DNA of 64,000 nt from Viola odorata (lineage: Eukaryota > Streptophyta > Magnoliopsida > Malpighiales > Violaceae), in assembly GCA_963691705.1 (NCBI GenBank), contig OY829539.1, forward strand, positions 22,490,407 through 22,554,406. Reading direction: 5' to 3'. This document shows, piece by piece, positions 23,011 to 34,983 of the stretch. The notes under the pieces are model-generated. The model was not told the origin of the DNA. It worked only from the letters and a program-made list of their open reading frames with translations, and did not search any database. The translations under genes were made by a program, and so were the position numbers. Positions within the stretch are counted from its first letter, which is position 1. Each line of letters opens with the position of its first letter.

Positions 23011-26000
23011 ATGATGGAGGCAAATACAAATAGAATGTTGAGTTTGAATGGCACTAATTATCACTTGTGGAAGGGAAAAATGAAAGATCTATTATTTGTG
23101 AAAAAGTTGCATCTTCCTGTATTTTCTACTGAGATGCCAGAATCCATGACTGAAGCGGCTTGGCATTTTGAGCATCAGCAAGTTTGTGGTTTTATTCGGC
23201 AATATGTAGATGACAATGTTTATAATCATATTGCTAATGAGGAACATGCAGCGTCCTTGTGGAAGAAAATTGAATCTTTGTATGCTTCTAAATCAGGGAG
23301 TAATAAACTGTATTTGTTGAATTCCTTGATGAATTTGAGGTACAAGGATGGGACTTCCATTTCAGATCACTTGAATGATTTTCAAGGACTCCTAGATCAA
23401 TTATCAGGAATGGGTATCAAGTTTGATGATGAGGTGTTGGGACTATGGCTACTGAATACTCTACCGGACTCTTGGGAAACTTTTCGGGTTTCAATTTCGA
23501 ATTCGACTTCCGATGGTGTTGTCTCTTTGCAAAATGTAAAGGGAAGTGTTCTTAATGAGGAGATGAGAAGGAAGGCACAGGGTACTTCATCTCATTCCGA
23601 GGTACTTGTTACTGAAAACAGGGGGAGAAGTCAGAAAAAGGAACAGAAAGGTGGTAGGGACAAGAGCAGAAGTAAGTCCAAGTCCAGATACAAGAATATG
23701 GAGTGTCATTATTGTCACAAGAAGGGGCACATACAGAAGAACTGTTTTCAATGGAAAAGGGAGAGAAAAGACAATAATGGTAAGCAGAAAGAGAAGGATC
23801 AAGATGGTGATGATCGTGTTTCTGCGGCTACTTGTGATGATCTTGTTATTCTCCGTGATCATGATTTAGTTAATCTTGTATCAGATGAGAGCATGTGGGT
23901 AATTGATAGTGCTGCTACACTGCATGTTACACCGAGGAAGGAGTTCTTCACATCTTACACTTCTGGTGATTTTGGAGTGTTGAAGATGGGTAATGATGGT
24001 GTTGCTAAGGTAATTGGTATTGGTGATGTTTTCCTACAAACCAACATGGGAGTGCAGTTATTGCTTAAAGGAGTCAAACATGCTCCAGATGTCCGTTTTA
24101 ATTTGATCTCTGTGCAGATGCTTGATGATGGTGGTTATTACAATCACTTTGGTTCTGGAAAATGGAAACTCACCAGAGGTAACTTGGTTGTGGCCAGAGG
24201 GGAGAAAGTTAGTAAACTGTATTGGACAAAAGCTTTGGTTGCTAAAGACAGTGTGAATGCCATGGATATGGAGGCTTCTTTGTGGCACCGAAGGCTTAGT
24301 CATATCAGTGAAAAGGGGCTGAATTGTTTAGCTAAAAAGGATGTGCTTCCGGGATTGAAGAGTGCTGAGTTGGAGAAATGTTCTCATTGCATGGCTGGTA
24401 AGTAGACCAGAGTATCATTTAAGAAGCATCCTCCCTCAAAGAAGTCAGAATTGCTTGAATTGGTGCATTCTGATGTTTGTGGTCCATTAAAGGTAAAGTC
24501 ATTTGGTGGTGCACTTTACTTTGTTACCTTTATTGATGATTGCTCTAGGAAGCTTTGGGTCTATGCATTGAAGACCAAGGACCAGGTGCTGGAGAAATTC
24601 AAACAATTCCAAGTTTTGGTTGAGAGACAGTCAGGCAAGAAGCTGAAATGCATTCGTTCTGACAATGGTGGTGAGTATTGTGGACCATTTGATAGTTATT
24701 GCAAGCAGCAGGGTATTAGACATGAAAAGACTCCTCCCAAAACTCCTCAGCTGAATGGTTTAGCAGAGAGGATGAACAGGACGTTGATTGAGAGAGTTAG
24801 GTGCATGCTTTCTGAAGCTAAGCTACCTAAGCATTTCTGGGGTGAGGCATTGTACACGGCAATGCATGTTATTAATCTCAGTCCTGCAGTTGCCCTGAAT
24901 GCTGAAGTGCCAGATAAAGTTTGGTTTGGCAAGAATGTCAAATATGATCATTTGCGAGTCTTCGGTTGTAAGGCATTCGTGCATGTTCCAAAGGATGAGA
25001 GATCCAAGTTGGATGCGAAGACGAGGCAGTGTATCTTTATTGGATATGGTGAAGATGAGTTTGGTTACAGGTTGTATGATCCTGTTGAGAAGAAGCTTGT
25101 CAGAAGCCGTGATGTGAAGTTCATGGAAGACCAAACCATTGAAGACATTGATAAGATGGAGAAGACTACACCTGAGAAAGATAGTAGTCTGTCTGATATT
25201 GATCCAGTTCAGACACCTAACCATGATATGGATGCTGCTGAGAACAATATTCAGAATGGTGAGCAACATGACTATGTTGGTGATCAGCAGTTTGGAGATG
25301 CTTTAGATGTTCCTATTGATGATTCTGAAGAGGAACATGATCCTGAACCACCTCAAGTTCAACCTCGGAGGTCTACTAGGCAGAGGAAGCCATCTACCAG
25401 GTATCCTTCTGATGAATATGTTACCTTGACAGATGGAGGTGAACCTGAGTGTTTTCATGAGGCCATGGAGAGTCAAGAAAAGAAGAAGTGGCTGGATGCA
25501 ATGCAAGATGAAATGAAATCTTTGCATGATAATCACACATTTGACTTGGTGAAATTGCCAAAAGGCAAGAAGGCTTTGGAAAACAGGTGGATTTACAGGG
25601 TGAAGCAAGAAAGTATTTCTGCATCCCCGAGGTATAAAGCTAGATTAGTGGTGAAAGGTTTCAGACAGAGAAAGGGTGTTGATTTCAATGAGATTTTTTC
25701 TCCTGTGGTGAAGATGTCATCCATTAGAACCGTGTTGAGTTTGGCTGCTACTCTTGATCTGGAGGTAGAGCAAATGGATGTAAAGACTGCTTTCCTTCAT
25801 GGTGATTTGGAGGAAGAAATTTACATGAAGCAACCAGATGGTTTTCATGTTGAAGGAAAGGAAGACTATGTGTGTAGACTGAGAAAGAGTCTATATGGGT
25901 TGAAGCAAGCTCCGCGACAGTGGTACAAGAAGTTTGAGTCTGTTATGTCAGAGCAAGGCTACAAGAAGACTACTTCTGATCACTGTGTCTTTGTTAAAAA

Positions 26001-27006
26001 GTTCTCCGATGATGATTTCATTATCCTGTTATTGTATGTTGATGACATGCTTATTGTTGGGAAAAATATTTCCATGATTAACAGGTTAAAGAATCAATTG
26101 GGCGAGTCATTTGCCATGAAAGACATGGGAGCTGCTAATCAGATTCTTGGTATAAGAATCATGCGTGATAGGAAGGAGAAGAAACTTTGGCTGTCACAGG
26201 AACACTATGTTAAAAGAGTGCTACAGAAGTTCCAGATGGAAAATGCTAAGGCGGTAAGCACTCCTCTTGCCACTCATTTTAAATTGAGTGCTAAACAGAG
26301 TCCTTCAAATGAAGCTGAGAGACTAGATATGCAACGGGTTCCTTATGCGTCTGTTGTGGGTAGTTTGATGTATGCAATGGTGTGTACAAGACCAGATATT
26401 GCACATGCTGTTGGTACAGTCAGTAGATTTCTGTCAAATCCAGGTAGAGAGCATTGGAATGCTGTGAAATGGATTTTGAGGTATCTTTGTGGTACTGCTA
26501 GTTTGAGGCTTTGTTTTGGAGGTGATAAACCTATCCTTGTGGGCTATACTGATTCTGATATGGCTGGAGACATTGATTCCAGAAAGTCCACTTCGGGCTA
26601 CTTGATTAAGTTTGCAGGGGGAGCTGTGGCATGGCAATCTAGATTGCAAAAGTGTGTTGCATTGTCCACTACTGAGGCAGAGTTCATTGCTATTACAGAA
26701 GCTTGCAAGGAGTTGCTTTGGTTGAAGAAATTCTTGCAGGAGCTTGGTTTTGTCCAGGACAAATACATGTTATTTTGTGATAGTCAGAGTGCAATTCATC
26801 TTGGTAAGAATTCAACTTTCCATTCTAGATCCAAACATATTGATGTGAGGTATCATTGGATACGTGATGCATTGGATGCTAGGTTGTTGGAATTAGCCAA
26901 AGTTCATACAGATGATAATGGTGCTGATATGATGACTAAGGCATTACCGAGATGCAAATTTGAAACTTGTTGTGAGATCGCCGGTTTGGCGGTCATCTCC
27001 ACATAG
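23011..27006 (+). pseudogene. Copia gag-pol polyprotein with one in-frame stop
   Basis: One frame of 1331 sense-length codons runs from ATG 23011 to TAG 27004-27006, broken only by TAG at 24403-24405 (codon 465). Order: gag ([16 protein letters not shown] at the start), zinc knuckle CX2CX4HX4C near residue 232, aspartic protease with [10 protein letters not shown] (Asp 299), integrase zinc site ([14 protein letters not shown] about residues 424-461), integrase core (DVCGPL near 488, SDNGGEY), reverse transcriptase with YVDDML (about 1009-1014) and RNase H (GYTDSDMAGD). This is the full TNT1/Tork-type order. The stop falls just after the integrase zinc site, where relatives usually have Gln, so a C-to-T change is likely. 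As it stands gag and protease could be made but not pol. Confidence 0.95.
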
Positions 27007-27010
27007 TTGT

Positions 27011-27020
27011 GAGGGGGAGA
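27011..27020 (+). other. Copia polypurine tract
   Basis: GAGGGGGAGA lies four bases after the polyprotein stop and two before the 3' LTR. Confidence 0.8.
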
Positions 27021-27022
27021 TT

Positions 27023-27684
27023 TGTTAGGTTTGGGCTCCCAACATATGTGGAGAGAAGCCCAATATGCAAGCCCACTAGTCCCTCATCTTATTCTCTAAA
27101 TTAGGGTAAGAAGGCAGCAGCTCATTCAAGCAAAAACAGAAACAAGAGAAAGAGAGAAAAGAGAGAGGAGAAGAGAGAAAACAGATTAGTTCATCTCTGC
27201 GCAGCCGTGGGAGATTCATTGCTGTGCCTTCGTTCACCGTCAGATCGGGCTGAAATTTAGACAGCAGGTTCACGACATCCGGTTCTTCAATCTAACCGGT
27301 TGGATTGGTGAGACGATATCTGAGCAGGAGGAATCGAGTCCCGCAAGTAGCTGCTGGAAATCTGGTTTTGTGTTCTTCCTTTGGTTCTCTAGTTTCATAC
27401 TTGTTGTTGGCTGTTTTCCTAGTTGTTGAGCACAATTTGTGCTGTGATTTGAGACACTCTTGTACCCTGATTTTGATCATAGTGGAGCTTGATTGACTGG
27501 CTTGTGCCCGTGGTTTTTACTTCTCGCATTGAGAAGGTTTTCCACGTAAAAACCGTGTTGTCTCTTCATGTGTGTGATGAATTAGTTGCTGCCATTAATT
27601 TGTTATTGCTCCTCATAGATTCCAGCAAGTTGGGGAAATTATTATCCGTTGCGTATTGCTATTATTGTGTTGAATTTCCCATCA
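27023..27684 (+). repeat. Copia 3' LTR (662 bp), intact
   Basis: Runs from TGTTAGG to CATCA, followed by the target-site copy ATTAA (27685-27689). It shows what the interrupted 5' LTR looked like: GTTGTTGAGCACAATTTG is continuous here. Confidence 0.95.
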
Positions 27685-27746
27685 ATTAAGAGAGGAAAAA
27701 ATATCAAGGAGCAACAAATGACTGAATAAAATCAAGCACTTCTTAC

Positions 27747-28502
27747 TTGGTATTCCTTCTCGTGGCCTTCCAAACTCTTAGAAAGATCCTCAACTTTCCT
27801 TTTGAGATCAGCTTCTCCCTCTTCAGACTTTCTAATAGCAGTAGCCCTCTCTTCTACAGACTGCTTTAAGTCTTCAATGCTATGAACAACCTGGCAACAG
27901 AAAATGCCAAATTACAATTTTGAAGGAAGTAAAGTAACACAAAATAAAAGAGGGTAATTTTAACAAGTAATTTCAAAGTTCTCTTTTTCACACCTAAGAT
28001 TAACCCCTTTATTGTTTAAGACAGATACTTCCCTCACGAGATCCTGAGAGAGTTGGTCCACCTTATTCGACAAAGTTTTTGCTTCACCACCCATACGAGC
28101 TTCCTTTTCAGCAGTCAACTTTGATACTCGTACCTCCATTTCCTGTACCTGCGTGTACTTTGTTTTGGTATCATCATCAATTTCAACAATCTTGCCTCTC
28201 AGTTGTTCCACCTTACCAACAGCATTGCCTCTAATCCTTTCCGCCTGCACATACTCATACGCAATACAAAACCTTTTCAGGCGATCCAAATCAGCATTCC
28301 CATTAGCCCACTGCATATACTGCATCCGTTCCTTCCTCAGCTTCTCCAAAGTCGGAAATATCTCTTGGTCGAGAAGGTTGTCGATCTCGTCGACCTTACT
28401 CTGCTTCTTCTCAAGCGTTTTCAGGGCACTCTTCTTTTTGGTTTCATACATCCTGGTGCCAGCAGCCACTTCAAGCATGGACAGGATCTCGGGGGGCTTC
28501 AT
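27747..28502 (-). pseudogene. SMC2 gene fragment, proximal exons
   Basis: Minus strand. The exon from 28502 to about 27966 starts MKPPEILSML and continues with AAGTRMYETKK, YMQWANGN and RRFCIAYEYVQAE-like sequence typical of SMC2 just after the N-terminal ATPase head and into the coiled coil. Exon 27747-27890 (48 codons, VVHSIEDLKQ... to EYQ) has clean splice sites. The next exon in the gene is 4636-4926, beyond the copia insertion, and the phase fits. The Walker A exons expected upstream are absent: similarity starts abruptly at MKPPEIL, with no splice acceptor in front. The donor near 27966 is also poor. With the distal part this makes a fragment of roughly residues 165-770 of a ~1170-residue protein, so it cannot make a working ATPase. 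Confidence 0.88.
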
Positions 28503-28536
28503 ATAAATTGTACACTTTGACCATTCCTTCCTGTCC

Positions 28537-28905
28537 TGATATTGAGTTGAGTAAATTTTAGTTATTTTTCTACCTTCTTTAGTAATTATAAATGGTATTG
28601 ATGAAAGGACCACTCTCTATGCAGAGGCTGAACTGAAAAAACCACTCCCTACAAAAATTAATTTGCATAGAAAGTAACTTGATATTGAGTTGAGTAAATT
28701 TTAGTTATTTTTCTACCTTCTTTAGTAATTAATTATAAATGGTATTGATGAAAGAACCACTCCCTACAAAAATTAATTTGTATAAAAAGGCTGAACTGAA
28801 AAGACCATTCCCTACAAAAAAAAATATTAATTTGCATAAAAAAGATGAACTGTTTCCTGGTGAAAGGACCACTCCCTGCAAAAATTAATGTGCATAAAAA
28901 GAATG
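28537..28905. repeat. Local duplication block beside the SMC2 fragment
   Basis: GATATTGAGTTGAGTAAATT and the following ~50 bp occur at 28537 and again at 28681. CCACTCCCTACAAAAATTAA-like segments occur several times. This is a patch of tandem duplication at the fragment's broken end. Confidence 0.75.
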
Positions 28906-28965
28906 AATTGTTTCCTTGATGAAAGGACAGTACGCATTGATAACGGATGAATCCAATTCAATATA

Positions 28966-29587
28966 CAGTAGAAACTCTATAAAATAATACACTTGGGACG
29001 ACCAAAATTTATTAATTAAAAGAGTTATTAATTAATCGATAAATTAATAATTATTAATTTATATATTAATTAATATTTTATTAATTTATAGTAAAATACT
29101 TAGTTTACAAACACCTTTCAAGCTTCCACTTACTGTAATTATTGTATACAATGCATGTACTGTATATCAAATGAAGGGCCCAATTTGAAAGAAACCTTCA
29201 ATCTCCCACCTTATTATGCTTCTTGTGTTCAATGTATCACTTTATGGATATTAAAAATATTTTCTATATAAACAAGATCAAAATACTGTAGGTTAACACA
29301 AACAAATTAGAGACGACATTCAAGGGGAAATTGATTTCAACAAAAAACAAAAGACAATTGAGTCATTTTTCAAGAAACCTTCATAAATCATTCATGTAAT
29401 ATGCTATATATAAGGAATTATTAATTTATATTTTATATGGGGTCTAAAGAAATTATCAAAAATGTATTATCTTATAATTTTAGCGAATTATTAATTTAGC
29501 ACCCTATCCCCGAGTCGGGACCGGCCAAAAATATTATCTTAGAGAGTTTATTAAATAATCGAGTATTAATTTATCGAGTTTCTACTG
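28966..29587. mobile_element. Emigrant-like (pogo-type) MITE, 622 bp
   Basis: The ends are CAGTAGAAACTCTATAAA... and the inverted ...TTTATCGAGTTTCTACTG, flanked by TA on both sides (28964-28965 and 29588-29589). This matches the Emigrant type (ends CAGTAAAACCTCTATAAA, TA target). Very AT-rich, no ORF. Longer than typical Emigrant copies. Confidence 0.8.
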
Positions 29588-29830
29588 TATGCTCTGACTT
29601 ACGGATGAGAAAAAGAACGGACGGACCAATTCGTTTAGTTCCAGAAATAAATGAGTAGGATTAATCCCAACCTATTTAATAAATAGACAGACTAAATCTG
29701 TACATCTAAATAAATCGGGTTTAAACGAATTTTTATCTTAATAATTTTTCAAAAAAAAAAATTTATTTTATTTTAAAAAAAATTCTACCGAGGAACGACA
29801 TTTATTGTAGTAGGGTCTGCGAGGGTAACA

Positions 29831-29929
29831 ATGGCACGGTATATTCCAGACGAAGTGGTGATTGAAATCCATGTGAGATTGTCGGTAAAGACGTTGTTGC
29901 GATTCAGGTATGTTTGGAAGAAGTGGTGA
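29831..29929 (+). pseudogene. F-box domain stub
   Basis: A 32-residue frame, MARYIPDEVVIEIHVRLSVK..., matches the start of plant F-box proteins (IPDEVVIEILVRLPVK...LLRFRCV..W). It ends at a TGA right after the first helices. F-box proteins recruit substrates to SCF ubiquitin ligases. No kelch or FBA domain follows, so this is a truncated remnant. Confidence 0.7.
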
Positions 29930-30722
29930 TCTGAAATTAAGGATATTAATTAAGTTAATGAAGAAACATAGTCTGTCATCTGTTGAAAAATCATAGTGAA
30001 ACAAAAATATTTAAAAACAAAGAGGAATGAATAATTTTGTTTCTTTAAAAAAAGAGGAAAAATCTAACATTTCATCCATCGAAATCTAATTCCTCAATAT
30101 TTTATGAAGGATACCACTAAATTACAAACTTATTAATTTCGTCAAAATTTATATTCGATTATTATCGATTGTCTACCTCTGAGTTGCAATCTTTTTTTTT
30201 TTCGATAATTGTGAATCCTAAGCCGTCACATAAAAATTATTATAACACTAAAAAATCAAACTCATGAATTATTTTATAAAAAATTGCTTATACCGGTGGA
30301 TTAATGCAACAATACGAATTGGGTTTTTATTTTGTTTGAAAAAAGGAAGTCAGAAAAATAAAATAAAAAGTAAAAACCATTAATTTAATTGTGTCCACTA
30401 AGACTACATCACTCCGGCCCAATTGCTTCCCTATTTCTGATATAGGCCCAATTTTTCACTTATTAGAAAATTGAAATTCGAAAAACTTTCCAAATTCCAA
30501 TTCTGCCCATCTTTCTTCCCCCTCTCCACAGTTGAAAAAAAAAAACAGAGAACGCGCCTTGATTGAACTTGACGAACGCAGGTGAGCGAGTGTAGAGCAA
30601 TGGAGGAGAGCGACGAAAGTTCTCAATGAGAAAGTGTAAATTCTTTCTTTGCTTTATGGCGTAAATGGACCGTAAGTATTGCTATGTTTTCTTGTAAGCT
30701 TTTGTTTTGTTATTTACGTTTG
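29930..30722. other. AT-rich spacer up to the MULE
   Basis: No coding homology found. The last bases, TTACGTTTG (30714-30722), are the left target-site copy of the MULE. Confidence 0.5.
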
Positions 30723-31440
30723 GGGAAATGCTATCCAGGTTGAAACGAGCTAGGTTGAAACAGGTTGAAGGACGTGGCTAGTGCCACGTCATTAAAAATA
30801 TTAATAAAAAATGGAAGCTCCTCCGACGTCGTTTCAATCTGAAATTTGAATCAATTAATTTCCTTTCTTTCTCGACGCATCACGCAGCCAGCTTCATGCC
30901 CTTTCTTCCTCTCCCTCTTTCACTCCCTCTTTCAACCTAAATACCCACGCCTAATCCGACAGCCGCCGCCACCAGATCGGACTCGCATCCGCCACCAAAT
31001 CCCACAGCACCACCAAATCCGACTCGCATCCACCACCAAATCCGACAGCTACGGGGACCAAATCCGGCACACATGTATGGCTTTTTTTCCTTCTTTTTTT
31101 TCTGTATTGCTTAGAGGAGCGTAAAGGAGGGAGCTTCATTAATTAGGTGGTAAATGGATGAGGAGCCGCCACCAATTTTTTGGCCAAATTAATTAGGTGG
31201 TAATTAAGTTAGCTAATTAATTAACTTAGGTAATATACTGATTTTTGGCTAATTAATTAATTAGGTAATATGCTGATTAAGTAATAACATTTTTTGGCTA
31301 ATTAATTAATTAGGTAATATGCTGATTTTTGGCTAATTAATTAATTAGGTAATATGCTGATTAAGTAATAACATTTTTTGGCTAATTAATTAATTAGGTA
31401 ATATGCTGATTTTTGGTCAATTAAGAAATGAAGTGGTAAA
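30723..31440 (+). repeat. Left terminal inverted repeat of the MULE
   Basis: Matches the inverse of about 36395-37241. It includes a pyrimidine/CCACCA-rich part (30880-31070) and an AT-rich repeat array. Open frames in it (30846-31124, and the mirror at 36813-37118) occur in both TIRs and are not taken as genes. Confidence 0.85.
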
Positions 31441-31875
31441 TAAAATAAATAAATAGCTTTTTTTGGGCAATTAATTAATTAGGTTGGTAATATGTTGATT
31501 TTTTGACCAATTAAGAAATGAAAGTGGTAAATGAAACAAATAAATAGTTTTTTTGGGCAAAATTTTTTTCATTAATTAATTAGGTTGTAATATGCTGATT
31601 ATTTGGGTTGAATTAGATGATAAAATGTTGCTGATTAGGGTTGAATTTAGGCTCATTTTATATGCCAAAATCAGAAGCATTTTGAGTTGAATTTAGGCTC
31701 AATTTTTATGTTGAAAAGCTGCTTTTTTCGATAAATTAGAAGGTAATATGCTGCTGATTTTGGGGAGAGTCCATGCCGTAATGCTGCTATTTTTTCGTGT
31801 GGAATTCATGCTGTTTTATTGGTTGTAATATTGCAATCTGGAAAGTGAATATATACTCTTGTTTTGTTACAGGTA

Positions 31876-34638
31876 ATGGAGTTTTTGCCACAAAATGATG
31901 AAGCACAAAGTTCGCTGCCTCAAAGTAATGAACCTAATGATGAATTGATTCCGAACAAAGGTATGGTCTTCAATTCAGAAGAAGAACTTTACAATTTTTA
32001 TCTTAGGTATGCTCGTGAAGTGGGATTCGGTATTAAGAGAAAAGGTGGGAAGAAATATGATGATGGGAAGCAGAAGTATTATATTATTGCTTGTAGTAAA
32101 GGAGAATTGTATAGATCCACAACAAGAAATGATTTTAAACCAAGGACATCAAAAAGCACTAATTGTCCGGCTAGAATCAATTGTATTATTAATGCGGAAG
32201 GACAGTTCACTATCTCAAAAGTTAATCTTGAGCATAATCATGCGTTGAGTCCCACAAAATCACGTTTTTTTCAGTGTAATAAAAACATTGATATGTATGC
32301 GAAGAGGAGGCTTGAAACAAATGACCAAGCAGGCATACGTGTGAGTAATAATTTTCACTCTTTGGCTATGGAAGCAGGGGGTATGAAAACTTGACATTTA
32401 GTGAGAAAGATTGTAGAAATTATATTCAAAAAGTAAGAGAAAATAGGCTTGGAGTTGGAGATGCAGCATCACTTAGTATGTATTTTGCATCCATGCAAAG
32501 AAGGAATCCTAATTTCTTTTATCAGATTGATATAGATGATGACAATCGGCTAAAAAATGTATTTTGGGCAGATGCACGATCTATAGCAGCTTATGAAAGT
32601 TTTAGTGATGTCATATCATTTGATACAACGTACTTAACTAATATATATGACATGCCTTTTGCACCATTTGTTGGTGTTAATCATCATGGGCAGACTATAC
32701 TATTTGGTTGTGGTTTACTTTCAAATGAAGAAGTAGATACATATATTTGGTTGTTTAAGGCTTGGTTGATGTGCATATCAAATGCTCCGAAGGCAATAAT
32801 TACTGACCAATGCAGGTCCATTCAGAAAGCTGTCAAATCTATTTTTCCTGATTCTCACCATCGTCTTTGCCTGTGGCATATTATGAAGAAGTTGCCTGAG
32901 AAGCTTGGATCACGACTTGATTACAAGCAAATTAAAAATGTTCTGAAAAGGGATGTTTATGAGTCCATTGAGGTTCAAGAATTTGGGGAGATTTGGGGTA
33001 ACATGATTAATGATTTTGATCTCCAAGAAAATCCATGGTTAAGTGGTTTGTATGAAGATCGTCATCGTTGGGTTCCAGTGTTTGTAAAATGAACTTTTTA
33101 GGCTGGAATGTCTACAACCCAGAGAAGTGAAAGTATAAATGCATTTTTTGATGGGTATGTTGGTCCGAAGACTTCTTTAAAGCAGTTTGTAGAGCAGTAT
33201 GATAATGCATTGAAATGTAAGATCGAGAAAGAAACTAAAGCAGATTTTGATTCGTTCAATTCCCGTATTCCTCTGATAACTAATTACAGCTTTGAGAAAC
33301 AATTTCAAGATGCCTACACGAATGAACTATTTCGGTTATTTCAGGATGAGGTACGGGGTGTGGTGTCAGTCAATCTTGAGGAAATTGACAGGTGCGAATC
33401 AATTTCATTATTCTCTAAGAGTTTCTCTTTTTACTTCAGCTAATTATGACTGTTGCAATGTTGAGTTCATTGTTTTTACTATTGCATGATTCCTTTAACG
33501 AATTGACAGGTGCAGTGAATTTACGACATTTCAAATAGCTGACATAGTGACTAGCAAAGAGCATGCATTCAGAAGAAATGTTACTTATTGTGTTTATTAT
33601 GATTGGTCGAATGAAGATTTATGCTGCTCATGTCGTCTGTTTCAGTTTAAAGGAATTCTTTGCAGACATATTGTGAAGGTGTTAATTCACGAAGACATAC
33701 GTCAGGTTCCATCTGAATATGTCTTGCATCGTTGGAGGAAGGATGTTAGACACAAACATACATATGTCAAGAATTGTTATGATGACGACAGGGATGATGA
33801 ATATAGAGGGAGATACAATCATTTGAATTCGGAATGGGCTACGGTTGTAGAGGTTGGAGTTGAGTTTGTAGAGAATTATGAGTGTCTACTGACATCCTTA
33901 GATGAGGCTGTTTCAAAACTCTCACTCAGTGATTCAACTAATTGGAAAAAACAGTCCGCAGGAACCTCTTCAATGATCATGATAGAAGACTGTCAAATAT
34001 TTTCGAGTCCTTTGAAGGTGCGAACAAAAGGGCGTCCTCCATCCAAAAGGAAGATGTCAACATTAGAACAAAAAATGAACACAAAAAAGGTATCCAAATA
34101 TTTTTTTAATTATTTTTCCCTCTATTGATTGTGATATTTGTATATGATGTTTGACTTATTAATAATATTTTTTTTTATAATAGAATGCTAAATCAAGCAA
34201 AAGCAAGAAAGATCATGTATCACAAAATCAATTTGGGACTCAAGAGAGTCAATTTGGACTAGGTGAACCATCAAATGTAACTCAATTTGGAACTCAAGAG
34301 AGTATGGTATGAATGCTTGTTTTGTGTTTGTGTTTGTGGATTTTGTATTCTACCTGTCGTAGAATGGCAAGTAAATTTATGTTTGTTTGAAATGGCAACT
34401 GGAGGGTGATAATGTTGATGAGGGGGGCTTGGAAGAAGAATATAGGGAAGAGCAAGGAGAGACGTTATGTGGTGTTTGTGGGGATGTTTATACATCTGAC
34501 GAATTCTGGATCGGTTGTGACATATGCGAGAAGTGGTTCCATGGGAAGTGTGTGAATATCACTCCAGCTAGACCAGAGCATATGAAACGGTACAAATGCT
34601 CCGCTTGCAGAAACAATAGAGCACGGTCTTATTTTTAG
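31876..34638 (+). pseudogene. FAR1-type MULE transposase with C-terminal PHD finger
   Basis: ATG 31876 begins MEFLPQNDEAQ. In order: FAR1 DNA-binding domain (GMVFNSEEELYNFYLRYA to NHALSP, about 31960-32250); MULE catalytic domain (ISFDTTYLT, IITDQCRSIQKA, LCLWHIMKKLPE, about 32590-32900); SWIM zinc finger (CCSCRLFQFKGILCRHIV, about 33620-33680); an exon at 34185-34307; and a last exon at 34405-34638 with a PHD finger ([32 protein letters not shown]) closely resembling Alfin-like proteins, which read H3K4 methylation. Introns: about 33390-33510, 34090-34184 and 34308-34404. Damage: one base lost in the G-run at 32377-32381 (frameshift), TGA at 33090-33092 and TAG at 33099-33101. So it is not functional as it stands. 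Exon ends are by eye. Confidence 0.88.
34405..34638 (+). pseudogene. Alfin-like PHD-finger exon of the MULE transposase
   Basis: An acidic lead ([10 protein letters not shown]) followed by a C4-H-C3 PHD finger. Its wording ([26 protein letters not shown]) is that of plant Alfin-like proteins, and it ends shortly after in YF-stop. It is in phase with the preceding exon if 34308-34404 is removed (GT...AG). The exon itself shows no lesion. Inference: chromatin-reading tail acquired by the transposase. It could instead be a separate captured exon. Confidence 0.8.
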
Positions 34639-34983
34639 CTAACTGTGGGTGATAATCTTGTTTATAAAAGGACGATTTTCGGAATTGTCTTGGTTTATTG
34701 GAACTTAAAAGGATGCAATATTTTGTCATATTTTGTAATTATAATTTGTACTCACTTTTGCTACATATGTTCTACAGGATTTTGTAGAGTTCACTTCTAT
34801 TGTTTCATCCATGAATTAGTCATGCCTGTCATGCACCAATTGTTTCCATGATCTTCGGCACACTTTTAGAAGCATCTCTTCTACATTGCCACCTTAACAC
34901 ATTCAACCAAAACTTTCTTTACATAAATGGATCATATAATAAATTTAAAGCATCTCTTCTACATTGTAATTAACGACTCAAAT

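Larger units (their letters stand above)
4989..27684 (+). mobile_element. Ty1/copia LTR retrotransposon, split by a second element
   Basis: Complete element on the plus strand: 5' LTR (4989-5398 plus 22715-22965, interrupted), PBS (22969-22980), gag-pol (23011-27006), purine tract (27011-27020) and 3' LTR (27023-27684), flanked by the TSD ATTAA. Without the inner insertion it is about 5.4 kb, a normal copia size. It lies in the intron between SMC2-fragment exons 27747-27890 and 4636-4926, in reverse orientation to that gene. The two LTRs differ at about 12 of 661 positions by eye, so the insertion is not very recent. Confidence 0.95.

Noticed and set aside
30600..30690. Short MEES-like start before the MULE as a first exon of the UGGT fragment
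   Set aside because: Frame closes after ten codons and does not resemble a UGGT signal peptide.
30846..31124. Pro/His-rich frame starting MNQLISFL
   Set aside because: Lies in the MULE TIR and recurs in the other TIR (36813-37118); no domain. An inverted-repeat artefact.
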